NCBI GenBank assembly: GCA_028753945.1
Contig: JAPNXP010000002.1
Location: 1,302,001-1,366,000 of the forward strand
Direction of reading: 5' to 3'
Source of the DNA: Hexactinellida sp. DTS-2022
Lineage: Eukaryota; Porifera; Hexactinellida
Length of the DNA: 64,000 nt
A model generated the notes under the pieces. It had not been told where the DNA came from and ran no database searches. It worked only from the letters and a program-made list of their open reading frames with translations. A program made the position numbers and the translations under genes. The first letter of the stretch is position 1; every line of letters starts with the position of its first letter. This document shows, in pieces, positions 22,001 through 36,087 of the stretch.

Positions 22001-25000
22001 TTGAAACAATGGAATTAGATTTAACACTTTACTGAAATTGAAGTGTGAGTAAACAAAGAAATTTCAACCCCCATTTATGGCAGAAATTGACCCCTTTATT
22101 GGAAAATTTATTCTCCCATCAGACGCAGAATTTTATGGCGAATCCAAATATGAAATAAAATTTGGGGGTTTAGTAAAACATATTTTGAGTTATGGACCAG
22201 ACAAATTTTGAAAGGTGTTAAAGATGTGTCCAAAATTTGTTAATCAAAAATCGTAACCCCAGGTGCAGATAAGACGGTCCCATCGCACCTACATGCAAAG
22301 TTTAAGCCCATCAACTATAAAGCTCTGGCCAGGGCACCGTCTACGGAGAAAAAATAATAAAAAAAATCCAAAATTGCAGCTGTGCCGACGCATGTTCCTT
22401 TGGTGGCACTATATTTTGTTGGTGGGTTATTGATAGTGCCTCCAAAAGAACATGCTGTCAGCACATCTGCAATTTTGGATTTTTTTTCGCCAAGTCATCA
22501 ACGCCTCAAGGTGTCATGATCCATTTGTTAATTGATCCGAGCCACAATGAACGGTAGATAAATTTGAAGTTTGTTTCTATCATAAACCATCTTGAGTTTA
22601 ATGCCATTCATTCATTATGTATTGATAATAAATTATATTATTAGTTAATTTTTTTAGCAATGTTATCCACGGTTGAGTTGAATTAAGTCAACAAATTCCT
22701 TATAATATATTATTTTATTTAATCCATTGTCTAGTAATACTACAATTAAATAGAAGCCAGCTGGAATTTATAAGCTAAATCAATATATTTATCGCAAGTT
22801 GAAACAATAGAATAAGATTTAACAGGTCAAATCAATATAATTATTACAAGTTGAAACAATAGAATTAGATTTAACACTTTCAATGGAACTGAAGTGTTAG
22901 TAAAGAAAGGAAACTTGCAACTCTATTGTGGCACTAACGAAACCCAATTTAAAAATTCGTGCACTGTGAAAAGGTGTAGAATTTAATTCTCTATCCGTAC
23001 ATGTAAATTTTATCAAGCTCAATATTAATTATTTCATGTTATGAGCTATAATTAGTTTAAATAGGTGTTGAAATCATTTGATCAAAAATCGTAACCCCAG
23101 GTGCAAATTAGACGGTCCCTCCGCAACTACATGCCAAATTTCAGCCCTCAATATATACAGGTGTGGCCAGGGTACCGGCTACGGAGAAAAAAATAATAAT
23201 AAAAATAATAAAATCCAAAATTGCAGCTGTGCCGACGCATGTTCCTTTGGTGGCACTATATTTTGGTGGTGGTTTATTGATAGTGCCTCCAATGGGACAT
23301 GCTGTCAGCACAGCTGCAATTTTGGATTTTTTTTCGCCATGTCATCATCACTATGAAGGTGTTAAAATATATCAAAAGGTGTTACAGAAGGCATCGACCC
23401 TTAGAGTGGCGGAAGTTTCCATTTAGTTCACTTCATTTTAGAGATATTCAAGTTTGAGTAGAATATAATAGCTGATGACTCAGCATTTTTTATGTGAGTG
23501 TTGGGTCTTCACCCAACTTCAAATAACCCATTTTAAATATCGAATTCACAAAATTGTAAAAATACTTTTTTTTGACGATGTCATCATCACCTCAAGGTGT
23601 CAAGACTCACCTGTATAGGTGGTACGTGGCATAAGGACCAATTGATAAATTGAAAGTTTGTTTCTATCTTGTATCATCTCTGAGATCAATGAAATTTAGC
23701 TAATTAGTATAAATATTTAATTAATAAATTAATAATTTAACATCATTATTATGTACAGCAAAATAAATAAAGTTCATTTATTTGCACTTATTATTAATTT
23801 AAATCGAATTTCACTATCATATTTGAATTCAGCGCACTCGATAACCCCAATAATCCAATTGGAACCGTCTATAAGTTAAATACAAAAGGAATTAATTATA
23901 ATAAATTACGTCAGTACATTAATTGTGCAAGAATATTCTCGCGAAATAAATATAATCACTTTATCTGTCGTTGTTGTGGAATGTAAAATGTTAACGGTTC
24001 TATCATAAACCATCTTTAGTTTAATGCCATTCATTACTTATTGATAATAAATTAAATTATTAGTTATTTATTTTAGCAATGTTATCCACGGTGAGTTGAG
24101 TAAAGTCAACAAATTCCTTATATCATTATATTTTATTTAATCCATTGTATAGTAATACTAGAATTAAATAGAAGCCAGCTGGAATTTATAAGTTGAATCA
24201 ATATATTTATCTCAAGTTGAAACAATAGAGTAAGATTTAACAAGTTAAATCAATATAATTATTACAAGTTGTAACAATGGAATTAGATTCAATATAATTA
24301 TTACAAGTTGAAACAATAGAATTATATTTAACAGTTTTATTGAATCTGAAGTGTGAGAAAATACAGGAGATTGGTACCCCAATTAAGGCACAAATCTAGG
24401 CCAAATTGAAATTTTTTGATTTGCTAAAAATTGTAGAATTTAATTATCTATCCGTACATGTAAAATTTATCAAGCTCACTATTAATTATTTAATGTTATG
24501 AGCCATAATTAGTTTAAATAGGTGTTAAAATTATTTGATCAAAAATCGTAACCCCAGGTGCAAATTAGACGGTCACTCGGCAACTACATGCCAAGTTTCA
24601 GCCCTTAATGTATACTGGTGTGGCCAGGGCACCTGCTACGGAGAAATAATAATAAAAAAATCCAAAATTGCAGCCTGTGCCGACGCATGTTCCTTTGGTG
24701 GCACTATATTTTGTTGGTTGTTTATTGATAATGCCTCCAAAGGAACATGCTGTCGGCGCAGGCTGCAATTTTGGATTTTTTCTCCCAAGTCATCAACGCC
24801 CAAGGTGTGAAGAACCATTTCTTAATTGGTCGGAGTCACATGGAACGGTAGATAAATTTGAAGTTAGTTTCTATCATAAACCATCAAGAGTTTAATGCCA
24901 TTCATTCATTATGTATTTATAATAAAATATAGTATTAGTAATGTATTTTAGCAATGTTATCCACGGTTGGTTGAGTTGAGTCAACAAATTCCTTATATTA

Positions 25001-28000
25001 TATTATTTTATTTAATCCATTGTATAGTAATACTATATTTAAATAGTAGCCAGCTGGAATTTATAAGTTAAATCAATATAATTATCGCAAGTTGAATCAC
25101 TAGAGTAGGATTTAACAAGTTAAATCAATATAATTATTACAAGTTGAAACAATAGAATTAGATTTAACACTTTACTGAAATTGAAGTGTGAGTAAACAAA
25201 GAAATTTCAACCCCCATTTATGGCAGAAATTAAACACTATATTGAAAATTTTCTTCCCCCATCAGACGCAGAATTTTATGGTGAATCCAAATATGAAATA
25301 AAATTTGGGGGTTTAGTAAAGAAATTTTGAGTTATGGACCAGACAAATTTTGAAAGGTGTTAAAAATGTGTCCAAAATTTGTTAATCAAAAATCGTAACC
25401 CCAGGTGCAAATTAGACGGTTCCATCGCACCTACATGCCAAGTTTCAGCCCATCAACTATAAAGCTCTGGCCAGGGCACCGTCTACGGAGAAAAAATAAA
25501 ATCCAAAATTGCAGCCTGTGCCGACGCATGTTCCTTTGGTGGCACTACATTTTGTTGGTTGTTTATTTATAGTGCCTCCAAAAGAACATTCTGTCGGCGC
25601 AGGCTGCAATTTTGGATTTTTTTTCGCCATGTCATCATCACTATGAAGGTGTTAAATTATTTCAAAAAGGTGTTACAGAAGGCATCGACCCTTAGAGTGG
25701 TGGAAGTTTCCATTTAGTTCATATAATTTTAGAGATATTCAAGTTTGAGTAGAATATAATAGCTGATGACTCAGCATTTTTTATGTGTGTGTTGGGTCAT
25801 CACCCAACATCAACTAACCCATTTTAAATATCGAATTAAAAAAATTGTAAAAGTACATTTTTTTGACGATGTCATAATCACCTCAAGGTGTCAAGACCCA
25901 CTTGTATAGGTGGTACCTGGCATAAGGACCAATTGATAAATTGAAAGTTTGTTTCTATCTTGTATCATCTCTGAGATTAATGAAATTTATCTAGTTAGTA
26001 TAAATATTTAATTAATTTATTAATTATTTAACACCATTATTATATACAGCAAAATAAATTAAGTTCAATTATTTGCAATTATTATTAATTTAAATTGAAT
26101 TTCACTATAATATTTGAATTCCACGCACTCGATAACCCCAATAATCTATTTTGAACCATCTCTATACGGTAAACACAGAGCGAATTAATTAGAATTAAAT
26201 ATGTCAGTACATTAATTGTGCAAGAATATTCTCGCCGAAATAAATATAATCACTTAATCTGTCGTTGTTGTGGAATGTAAAATCTTAACGGTTCTATCAT
26301 AAACCATCTTTAGATTAATGCCATTCATTCATTATGTATTGATAATAAATTATATTATTAGTTATTTATTTTAGCAATGTTATCCATGGTTGGTTGAGTT
26401 GAGTCAACAAATTCCTTATATTATATTATTTAATTTAATCAATTGTATAGTAATACTAAAATTAAATAGAAGCCAGCTGGAATTTATAAGTTAAATCAAT
26501 TTAATTATCGCAAGTTGAATCAATAGAGTAAGATTTAACAAGTTAAATCAATATAATTATTACAAGTTGAAACAATGGAATTTGATTTAACAGTTATACT
26601 GAAACTGAAGTGTGAGTAAACAAAGAAATTTCAACCCCCATTTATGGCAGAAATAGAACTCTTTATTGAAAGTTTTCTTCTCCCATCAGACGCAGAATTT
26701 TATGGCGAATCCAAATGTGAAATAAAATTTTGGGGTTTAGTAAAACATTTTTTGAGTTATGGACCAGACAAATTTTGAAAGGTGTTAAAGATGTGTCAAA
26801 AATTTGTTAATACAAAATCGTAACCCCAGGTGCAAATTAGACGTCGACTCCGAATCTACATGCCAAGTTTCAGCCCTCTATGTATACAGGTGTGGCCAGG
26901 GCACCTGCTACGGAGAAATAATAATAATATAAATAAAGGCAGTGATTCTAATACTGGGCCACTATACTATAGTATAGTCGGCACAGTAATAAAGGCAGTG
27001 ATTCCAATACTGGGCCACTATACTATAGTATTGTCGGCACAGTAATAAAGGCAGTGATTCCAATACTGGGCCACTATACTATAGTATAGTCGGCACAGTA
27101 TTAATAAAAATCCAAAATTGCAGCCTGTGCCGACGCATGTTCCTTTGGTGGCACTATATTTTGGTGGTGGTTTATTGATAGTGCCTCCCAAGGAACATGC
27201 TATCGGCACAGGCTGCAATTTTGGATTTTTTTTCGAAAAGTCACCATCACTATAAAGGTGTTAAATTATTTCAGAGAGGTGTTTCGGAAGGCAACGACCC
27301 TTATAGTGGTGGAAGTTTCCATTTTACTCACTTCCTTTCAAACATATTCAAGTTTCAGTAGAATATAATAAGTGATGACTCAGCATTTTTTATGTGAGAG
27401 TTGGGTCATCACCCAACATCAAATAGCCCATTTTTAATATCGAATTAACAAAATTGTAAAAACACATTTTTTGACGATGTCATCATCACCTCAAGGTGTC
27501 AACATCCACTTGTATAGGTGGCACGTGCCATAAGGACCAATTGATAAATTAAAAGTTTGTTTCTATCTTGTATCATTTCCGAGATTAATGAAATTTAGAT
27601 AATTAGTATAAATATTTAATTAATCTAAGATAATTTAACACCAATATTATTTACATCAAAATAAAATTAAGTTCAATTATTTGCTATAATAATTAATTTA
27701 AATTTAATTTCACTATCATATTTGAATTCAGCGCACTCGATACCCCAATAATTTATTTGGAACCGTTTCTCTAAGTTAAACACAGAGCGAATTAATTAGA
27801 ATTAAATATCTCATGTATCCATTGTTCAAGAATATTCTGAGCAGAAATAAATATAATCACATAATCTGTTGTTGTTATGGAATGTAAAATCTTAGTTTTC
27901 AATTAGAAAATAGAAGCCTACTCGATCTCACAAGTTGAATCAATGTAATTATCACAAGTTGAAACAATAGAATTCGATTTAACACTTCAATTGAACTGGA

Positions 28001-29690
28001 GTGTTAGTAACAAAGGAAACTTGCAACTCAATTGTGGCACAAACGAAACTCAATTTAAAAATTCGTGCACTGTGAAAAGGTGTAGAATTTAATTCTCTAT
28101 CGAATGCATATAAATTAAATATTTGTGCACTATTTATTGTTCTTTTTCTAATATTAAACAGGTGCAAAAATGTGTCCAAAAAAATGTAGTAAATAATCGT
28201 GACCCCAGGTGCACATCTGTAACCCATGAGACACATATCGTGAAAATTTGGGCTCTTAGTTTACAAAACTCTGTTCTGTGGACGATCTACGGACTAATAA
28301 TAATAATAAAATCCAAAATTGCAGTCTGTGCCGACGCATGTTCATTTGGTGGCACTATATTTTGGTGGTGGCTTATTGATAGTGCCTCCAAAGGAACATG
28401 CTGTCGGCACAGATTGCAATTTTGGATTTTTTTTTTCGCATTGTCATCATCACTATGAAGGTGTTAAATTATTACAGAAAGGTGTTTCTGTAGGCAACGA
28501 CCCTTAGTGAGTTGTAAATTTCGTTTATGCTCACTTCATTTCAAAGATATTCAAGTTTCAGTAGAATATAATAGCTGATGACTCAGCATTATTTATGTGA
28601 GCTCTGGGTCATCACCCAAAACGAACCGACCCATTTAAATTATATAATTCACAAAATTGTGAAAACACATTTTTTTTACGATGTCATCATCACCTCAAGG
28701 TGTCAAGACCCACTTTTATAGGTGTTACGTGGCATAAGGATCAATTGATAAATTGGAAGTTTGTTTCTATCTTATTTGATTTCTGAGATTTATGATATTT
28801 AATTAATTAGTATAAATAATAATTAATATTATTTATAATTTAACACCAATTTCAATGTCAACTTACAATTATTAAATTTGTCATGAATAATTAATTAATT
28901 ATTTTGTTATCAAATTTCAATTAAGCACTCTCGATAACCCCTAATAAACAAATTATAAGCATCTATATAAGTAATATACTGACTGAATTAATTATAATTA
29001 ATTACGTCAGTATATTAAGAGTGCAATAATATTCTCGCAGAAGTAAATATAATCACATAATCTGTCGTTGTTGTGAAATATATAATCTTTTTTTTCAATT
29101 GGAAAATAGAAGCCTACTCGATCTCACAAGTTGAATCAATATTATAATAACGAGTTGAAACAATAGAATTAGATTTAACACTTTCAATTGAACTGAAGTG
29201 TTAGTAAACAAAGGAAACTTGCAACTCAATTGTGGCACAAACTAAGTACAATTTGAAAATTCGTGCACTGTAAAAAGGTGTAGAATTTAATTCTCTATCG
29301 AATGCATATAAATTGATTATTCGCGCACTATTTATTGTTCTTTTTCTAACATTAAACAGGTGCAAAAATGTGACCAAAAAAATGTGAAATAATATCGTGA
29401 CCCCAGGTGCACATCTGTAACCCATGAGACACCTGTCCTGAAAATTTCAGTTCTTAGTAATTACAACTCTGTTCTGTGGAGACAATACGGACCAATAATA
29501 AAAAAATCCAAAATTGCAGCCTGTGCCGACGCATGTTCCTTTGGTGGCACTATATTTTGTTGGTTGTTTATTGATAGTGCCTCCAAAGGAACATGCTGTC
29601 GGCGCAGGCTGCAATTTTGGATTTTTTTTCGCCAAGTCATCAACGCCCAAGGTGTGAAGAAGCATTTGTTAATTGGTCCGAGTACTGCAA
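19050..29690 (+). repeat. Hairpin-P modular tandem array, left arm (+ orientation)
   Basis: Ten palindromes P start at 19,050, 19,899, 21,102, 22,366, 23,213, 24,660, 25,501, 27,110, 28,311 and 29,506. Each is ~115 bp, AATCCAAAATTGCAGCCTG...GCAATTTTGGAT. The bodies between them are of at least two kinds. A short body (~730 bp; begins GTCATCAACGCC, contains TTATCCACGGTTG) gives 841-849-bp units. A longer body (begins GTCATCATCACTATGAAGG, contains TGATGACTCAGCATTTTT) gives ~1,200-bp units, or 1,447-1,609-bp units when parts of the short body follow. All bodies contain AAGTTGAATCAATATAATTA sub-repeats and most approach the next P through CCCCAGGTGCA...CTACGGAGAA. Small open frames across P are by-products. 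Class unknown; no transposase seen. Confidence 0.85.
26926..27101 (+). repeat. 50-bp palindromic mini-repeat, three copies
   Basis: Units of AAAGGCAGTGATTCYAATAC then TGGGCCACTATACTATAGTA then TAGTCGGCACAGTA. The core ACTATACTATAGTATAGT is a perfect 18-bp palindrome. The cluster ends directly beside the P hairpin at 27,110. Confidence 0.8.
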
Positions 29691-30239
29691 AGAATAATTT
29701 AATATTGAATAAACATTACTTAATTCATTCATTCAATAATATCAAACAGAAATAACAACAAATATTAATATTAATAATTTTTAAATGTTACATTCGTAAT
29801 CAGCCTACTAATTTACTTATCATGCCCGTTTGAAGCAAGTCAGTGCGAATATTAAGTACAAGATCATTTCCTAGTGATGCAACTTGATTTTTTGAGGTTA
29901 GTCAGACGTTTGTCACCAGGCATAAAGATATCTAATTGACAATCGTGTGTGGGAAGTGCTAAACTTGTTAGGACACTTTGTATCAGCCAGGTTGAGATCA
30001 CTCTGTTATTCACACTCCAAACTGTTCAATCTTAGACAGCAAGTTGATAAATTGGTGCAGTACGTACTTCTAAGAGTTTCCTCTATCTACATCAAGAGTT
30101 CTGCAAATACTATACAGGTTTTTGATGTTCATCTGTTCAAATCTCTTGCACAATTAAAAATATAGCTAATTGTATGGAGGAAAAAGAAAAAAAGAAATAT
30201 TAGTATTTTAATGTATTTTATTAAAAATACTTGATACTT
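29691..30239. other. Unique AT-rich stretch between array and Helentron 1
   Basis: No gene or recognised repeat. Array similarity stops after GTTAATTGGTCCGAGT. The stretch may be flanking DNA or the 3'-terminal part of the Helentron; its end could not be fixed. Confidence 0.4.
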
Positions 30240-30245
30240 GAGTAA

Positions 30246-30267
30246 TAGAGTGTCGACAGACACTCTA
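30246..30267 (-). terminator. Candidate 3' hairpin of Helentron 1
   Basis: Perfect 9-bp stem TAGAGTGTC / GACACTCTA with a 4-base loop, located beyond the 3' minisatellite on the coding strand. Rolling-circle transposons carry a short hairpin close to the 3' end as transposition terminator. Position and shape fit, but the true end is unproven. Confidence 0.5.
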
Positions 30268-30735
30268 AAACGAGCCATGTAGTATTAGACACTCGATTAC
30301 GAGACATGTACTATAAGACACTCGATCACGAGCCATGTAGTATAAGACACTCGATCACGAGCCATGTAGTATAAGACACTCGATCACGAGCCATGTAGTA
30401 TAAGACACTCGATCACGAGTCATGTAGTATAAGACACTCGATCACGAGCCATCAATGCAAGACACTCGATCACGAGCCATGTAGTATAAGACACTCGAAC
30501 ACGAGCCATGCAGTACAAGACACTCGAACCCGAGCCATGTACCATAAGACACTCGATCACGAGCCATGTACTATAAGACACTCGAACACGAGCCATGCAT
30601 TATATGACACTCGAACACGAGCCATGTACTATTAGACACTCGAACACGAGCCATGCATTATATGACACTCGAACACGAGCCATGTACTATTAGACACTCG
30701 AACACGAGCCATGTACTATAAGGCCTCGAACACAA
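30268..30735 (-). repeat. 29-30-bp minisatellite, ~16 copies, 3' of Helentron 1
   Basis: Unit GACACTCGATCACGAGCCAT followed by GTAGTATAA, repeated about 16 times with small changes. Each unit holds CTCG-NNNN-CGAG, a self-pairing 4-bp stem. There are no unique spacers, so it is not CRISPR-like. It lies between the polyprotein stop and the candidate terminal hairpin. Confidence 0.85.
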
Positions 30736-30807
30736 ACCATCTACTATCCTTCAGCACAATTTATACGAACACTTAATGTTCTTGATAAGTGTGTGGATAT
30801 GCTACTC

Positions 30808-33800
30808 CTAAAGTAGATTGCTACTTATAATAGGATACAATGCGTCATAATGATTAGAACAAGATCCAGAGAAATTAATACTATGAAACAACACAACAAG
30901 GTGTCTCCCTCCATATATTGATTCACTTGGTTTACCGAGAATATTGTCAGTAGACACATCAGTTATTACCCACTTAGAAGGGTCTGTAACAACAGCATTA
31001 ATGTAACTAACATTAATACCAGCTAAGATTCCAAATATAATAAGTTCATTCAGAGTTCCCCAAGAGTAATTACGCTTCATATTACTCAAGTGTTGCTGAA
31101 TAGTAACTGCATTATAGCCTTGGATGCCACAGAAAGCAGCAACATAAGGACTTTGTTCAAATGTGTCTATTAAAGAACCACGGATATTATGATGCTCACT
31201 TTCATCACCGAAAATAATGTGAGACAATGTTCTAAAGAAACAATTCCCATCACTTATTACAGGAACTATCCTGAAATTAAACCGATCTCTTATATTTGTA
31301 CGCATAAAATCGTAATAACTAGTAGCAGAGACTCTAGACCCAGTATAGTTAGTCGGTCTTAAAGGTATTCTCTGTAGATTAATGCATGCTGCTAATGACT
31401 TTCTCATCGCAAATGTGAATGAATTAGCATTGTCATATGCAACTACAGGAGGCAGCACAGGAGTAGGGATGTGTACATGACTAACAATTACATCCTGAAT
31501 ATCCTTGGTTGTATTATCATTTGATATTTGATCAATACCAATAATATCATGTTGACTAGTAGCATGTGATATAATTGGTTGATTATCCACATTACTACAG
31601 TCACTACAAAGAGTTCCAAGAGAAATCAACATTGGCTTATGATCACTAAAGTATGATTCATAAAAACCAGATGAACAGGTCAAGTTTTTAGTGAATACAC
31701 AATCCAGCTGAGATCCATAGTTAGTGGATACTCCAGACAAAGATTGCATAATCCCTTTATTTGCAAAATACTTTACCAGGGTATCTCTCTCAAGAGATCG
31801 CGCAAATAAATCTATATTGAAGTCCCCAGTAACAATCAAGGAATCAGAGTTATCAATTTTACATAGAACCTGATCAAGTTCCGAGTAAAGTTCCTTCATT
31901 GGGGATTGTGGTGATCGGTATATAGACATTACCACGACAGGCTTATCGATTATCATGGGATCATAGAACTGGAGAATCAATATCTCGATCCTAGCGCCAT
32001 TATGACAGCCTGAGTGTGCAACTAAAAACTTACACAACGCTGGATTTCGGGAGTATATGTGTGTACCAGAACCAGGGATTCTAGCACTACCATCAATTCT
32101 ACCAATGAGAGTATGACCAGGGATATTAAAGTTATCAGTGGCTAAAGTCATTGTCTCCTGCAAGATTAACACTTGGGATTGTACTATGAATGGATCTACG
32201 GTCAAGTCCTCCCAGTGTTTGTTCAATGAACGAACATTGTGTACATAGATATCCGGACTAGTTAGTGGAATAGACCAGAGAATAGCACAGTGTTCTCTTA
32301 ACCGCTTAAGTTCTAAGTGGACAGGATCTTTTTCAGATAACTTATTAGTTAGTTTTAGAATACCAACTACAAACAGACCAGATGCAGATTTAGCCCTACT
32401 GAGCGCGGTGTATAACGCATTACGTAGCATACGTATTTCTATATGGACTACAACACAATCGTAAGTATCGCCTTGACTCTTATGAATTGTAAGAGCTTCG
32501 GCTACTATGAAAGGAAACTGCTTCCTAACTATCTTATAACAACTCACACTTTTCCCTCTCTGGAAACGTCGTGTTTCCAATCCAATAGGAGTCCAGTTCC
32601 TTGGAATTGCATTATCTCTAAGATAACGATGTTGAGACTTTGCTCGTTTGTCCTTTCCAACTGTAGGATCGTCAAACTCAATCCAGAGGATACAGGGAAC
32701 TCGTTCCAGAGAATCGCTCTTGGTACCATATACCAGTTTCTTCAAGAGGCCAGTAGCTCCATTAACCAGACCATCTTGTATGTCGTTATTCACCGTCATG
32801 AGGTATCTAGCGCCCAGCTTCAAGAAGAGCTCATAGGGTAGTCCCTGGGTGTCACATACCTTTAGGTGTTTAATAACGTTACTCAGCTTGTCAGTGATAG
32901 CTCCAGCATTGTCTCCTACTAAAGAATCAATAGCTATAGATCTAAAACCTTCAGTGGTTAATGCATTGAGAACAATCTCGTTATGAGCATTAACACTGGC
33001 GTTTGTACTAAACAGATGGATAGATTTAATAGGAAGATTCTCATAAGAATCTTTCATAATAATTCTACTGGTAAATAGATGTATATCACCCTCAGTTAAA
33101 CAACAGTTAGCAAAATTGTTCAATGCTAATGCAAACTTCTGATCATCTTTTTGTCTCATTATTTCCGTCAGTTCTATATATGAGAATTTCTCCCAAAGGT
33201 ACGGACCAACCAGTCCGTCGTAATTATTGGCACTGGAGACTGAAATTTGAAATACATAGCTATCCATAACCGGACGTAACTGATGGAAATCTCCAACACA
33301 GATGATGGAGACACCACCAAAGTCCAGTGAATTGTCCATAATGGCTTTTAGTCGGTTATTAACCTGAGACATAATTTTACTACCAACCATGGATATTTCA
33401 TCTATTATTATAACTTTTAAACAGCTTAGCTTACTTCTTAATGTGTTACAAACATCAGAAGATAAGTTGGGCATTTCGCCGTTAAACTCCGTTACAGGTA
33501 AAGCAAATGCAGAATGTAGTGTCATACCACGGATATTAAAAGCAGCTTTACCTGTAGGAGCTGTTAGCAGTACTTTAATAGCATCAGGCTTAGTGCCAGG
33601 TAGTGAATTCATAAATCTTACCAAACCTTCGTATAAGACTCGTATTACCGTACTCTTACCAACACCAGCACCTCCTCCTATATAGAGATACATAGGAAGC
33701 TGCTTCATAGTCTTAAAGCAGTGCAGAGTGTGGAGGAATACAGTACGCTGAACCTTGTTCAGGCTGCGACACATCTCAAGGAATACCTCCTCAGTATTCA

Positions 33801-35884
33801 TGTTAGGAATAGTGAAGAATCCTCCCACAGATTTAGTTCCGGGTTCACTATTGGGATCTACAGTCCACGGATTGTCGTTCCCTGGATTGTCTACCTGGAA
33901 GTCAGTATCCTCAATAACCACTGCACCCTCATTGTTCATTATTTCCTCAATAGCAATCCCATCAAAGTTAAGCTCATCAGGGTCCAAGTCCTCAAGGATA
34001 TTAATAGCCGCGTCAATTGAGGATTGGTCTCTACTTTCAAACAATTCCCTATTCTGAGTAATCAGATTAAGATGGGTAGCATACATAGACTTAAAGTCGA
34101 TATTGTCAGTATCACTAGTGTCAGTTCTCCATGGTACAAACAGCATTAACTGTTCTCTATAAAAGTTAACTTCGTCCTGTATAATACTATACCTTCTAAA
34201 TCGGATAATTTTAGCTTTACGACGAAGTCTCATAAAACCTGTATCTTCGAGAGGAAATAGTCTCGGATTATCGACCAGGGACGCTGCTTCGTCTTCCATA
34301 TTTTCCTCCTCAAAGTCGGGATTAGTTTTACATACCCTCTTACTAGATTGGAATTCATACCATGCTGCAAACTCAGCTAGGCATGTTTCCTCTAACTCAT
34401 CAGGTCTTTGCATGTAGTGCTCAATTAGACCTGACAGAAGTATATCTACAGAATCCTGTTCCATACCCATTAGAACGGGTTTGGACTTGAGTATCCGAAC
34501 CCGTTTATTAGCAGGATTGGTGTTAATATAGATATTAGCTCTACTGCACTTAGAGAGAGGGAGACTGAGGAGATGGTAAGAAACCTCTTGAGCTGATACT
34601 TCGCTACAGCTCTGAAACTTGTATGCAATTCCCCTCAGTCTCTCCTTAATAGTGGCATTGCCTGCTTTCAGATGCATTAAGGCATCTCTCAATAACTTAG
34701 ACATCCCACGCTGGGACTTTCCGATATACGAAATAACGTAAACAGCACAAGCGTATGGATCCAATATGTATTGAAGATCCATATTAGCTTTCCAGAGATG
34801 CAATATAGTCGTATTATGAGCATTGATCCGCATTTCATTCAAATTTCGTTTCAGAAATATAGTTGGTCTATTTATACAAGATCTCAATGCAGTTATGTAT
34901 TGCTCTTCGGTAACATAGAGTTCATTAAAGAAATCCTGTATCGTTATACTACCTAAGTCAGTATCGCTCTTATCATAGGTGTCAATGAGAGTATATATTT
35001 TCTTAGCAGTCTCCTTAAGAGCTGCATTAGCAGCTATCTCCTCCTTGGTAGCCGTACTGGCATCAAACTCCAATGGTTCTAGAATTTTAGTTGATACCAT
35101 TGGAGGGTACGGAATACCAAACCTACAACGACGAAACGACTTTTTCTTATAACACGTATTTGTGTGCTTATGTCGCTGTAACTTAATGTCATCCTCAGTT
35201 ATTATACTAGTCTCATCTGGCAATTTAACTGAGATAGTACGATCAATAAATTCTAATACTTCAGGTAACGGATTGTGGTCATACTTAGGGGCATCTTGTA
35301 CCCAAAGTAATGAATGCACATGTGGGGACCCTCTTTGCTGAAATTCTATTCTCAAATAGTAATCAGTCAATTTACCAAGGGGACTAACCTCTGATCGAAG
35401 CACCTTAAATAGCTCCTTGGAGCGGTGATCAAAGTACCTAGCACAAGTGACAGGATCTCTCCTTATCAGATCTGCTCTCTCGCTCCACTGGAATTCCAGA
35501 ACCTCTTCAACAGACAGCTTGACGTCATCTAGGATCTGTTTCAGTATCCTTAGTAGCTCTAGCCATTTAGTCTCAGCAGCAGACAGAGTTAGAAAGAACG
35601 TGGGACATCCCAGCTGTCTTATCATAGACATCAGTTCTCTCTGCTTCTGCTGCCAGAATGCAGGGGTAGACCGAACTTGCTTCAAGAACTTAAAAGCCTC
35701 ATCGTCCTCAACCATTCTCTCCAGATTGTCGTCATTGAGAACATCAGACACAGTTATAGCCTGTCCGTCTGTAGACTTAGTCTTTCTCATACAAATACTG
35801 ATAGCACTGTTAAGACTAGCTGTCTCCACCAGTTTGTACTTAAGAAACAGCAGAGGGATGTTGGTACTACATCTCCTATCATAT
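30808..35884 (-). CDS. Helentron 1 exon 3: Rep-helicase-endonuclease-OTU
   Basis: The open exon starts after acceptor CCCTAG; its first base completes AG|A = Arg (LRYDRRCSTNIPL...). Order, numbered from the GTG at 35,829: Helitron-like N region (1-160), HUH motif GSPHVHSLLW (~168-176), two-Tyr Rep motif YVISYIGK (~364-371), PIF1-like helicase with GGAGVGKST (~719-727), IIIDEISM, GDFHQL, HKSQGDTYD and ALSRAKS, then APE-like nuclease (NVRSLN, LQE, TGDFNID, SDHKP), then OTU-like domain (SDGNCFFR ... NHYDALYP). All key residues I looked for are present. Product: the catalytic part of rolling-circle transposition; the nuclease and OTU parts are accessory. No internal stop. Confidence 0.9.
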
Positions 35885-36087
35885 CTAGGGTGTAAATTAA
35901 ATAGGCTAATTAGCAGATTTGAAAATTATATTTAAACTTAGTTAATTATAATTTAGATAACAAAAAGCTTATTTAACCATGGATATAACATAGTAATTTA
36001 AACTTCAAGAATATCCATGGTTGAGTAACAAAATGATATTTATAGTAGAGATTGAAATTATAAGTATTATTAGATAGTATAACTAAC

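Noticed and set aside
19006-29665. Many 60-90-codon open frames across the arrays on both strands
   Set aside because: They all read through the P palindrome (CADACSFGGTIF, HVPLEALSINNQQN etc.), appear on both strands of the same repeat, and have no conserved start or splice context.
30268-30735. Regularly repeated 29-30-bp units resembling a CRISPR array
   Set aside because: Units are contiguous with no unique spacers, lie in an animal transposon, and are a minisatellite with self-pairing units.
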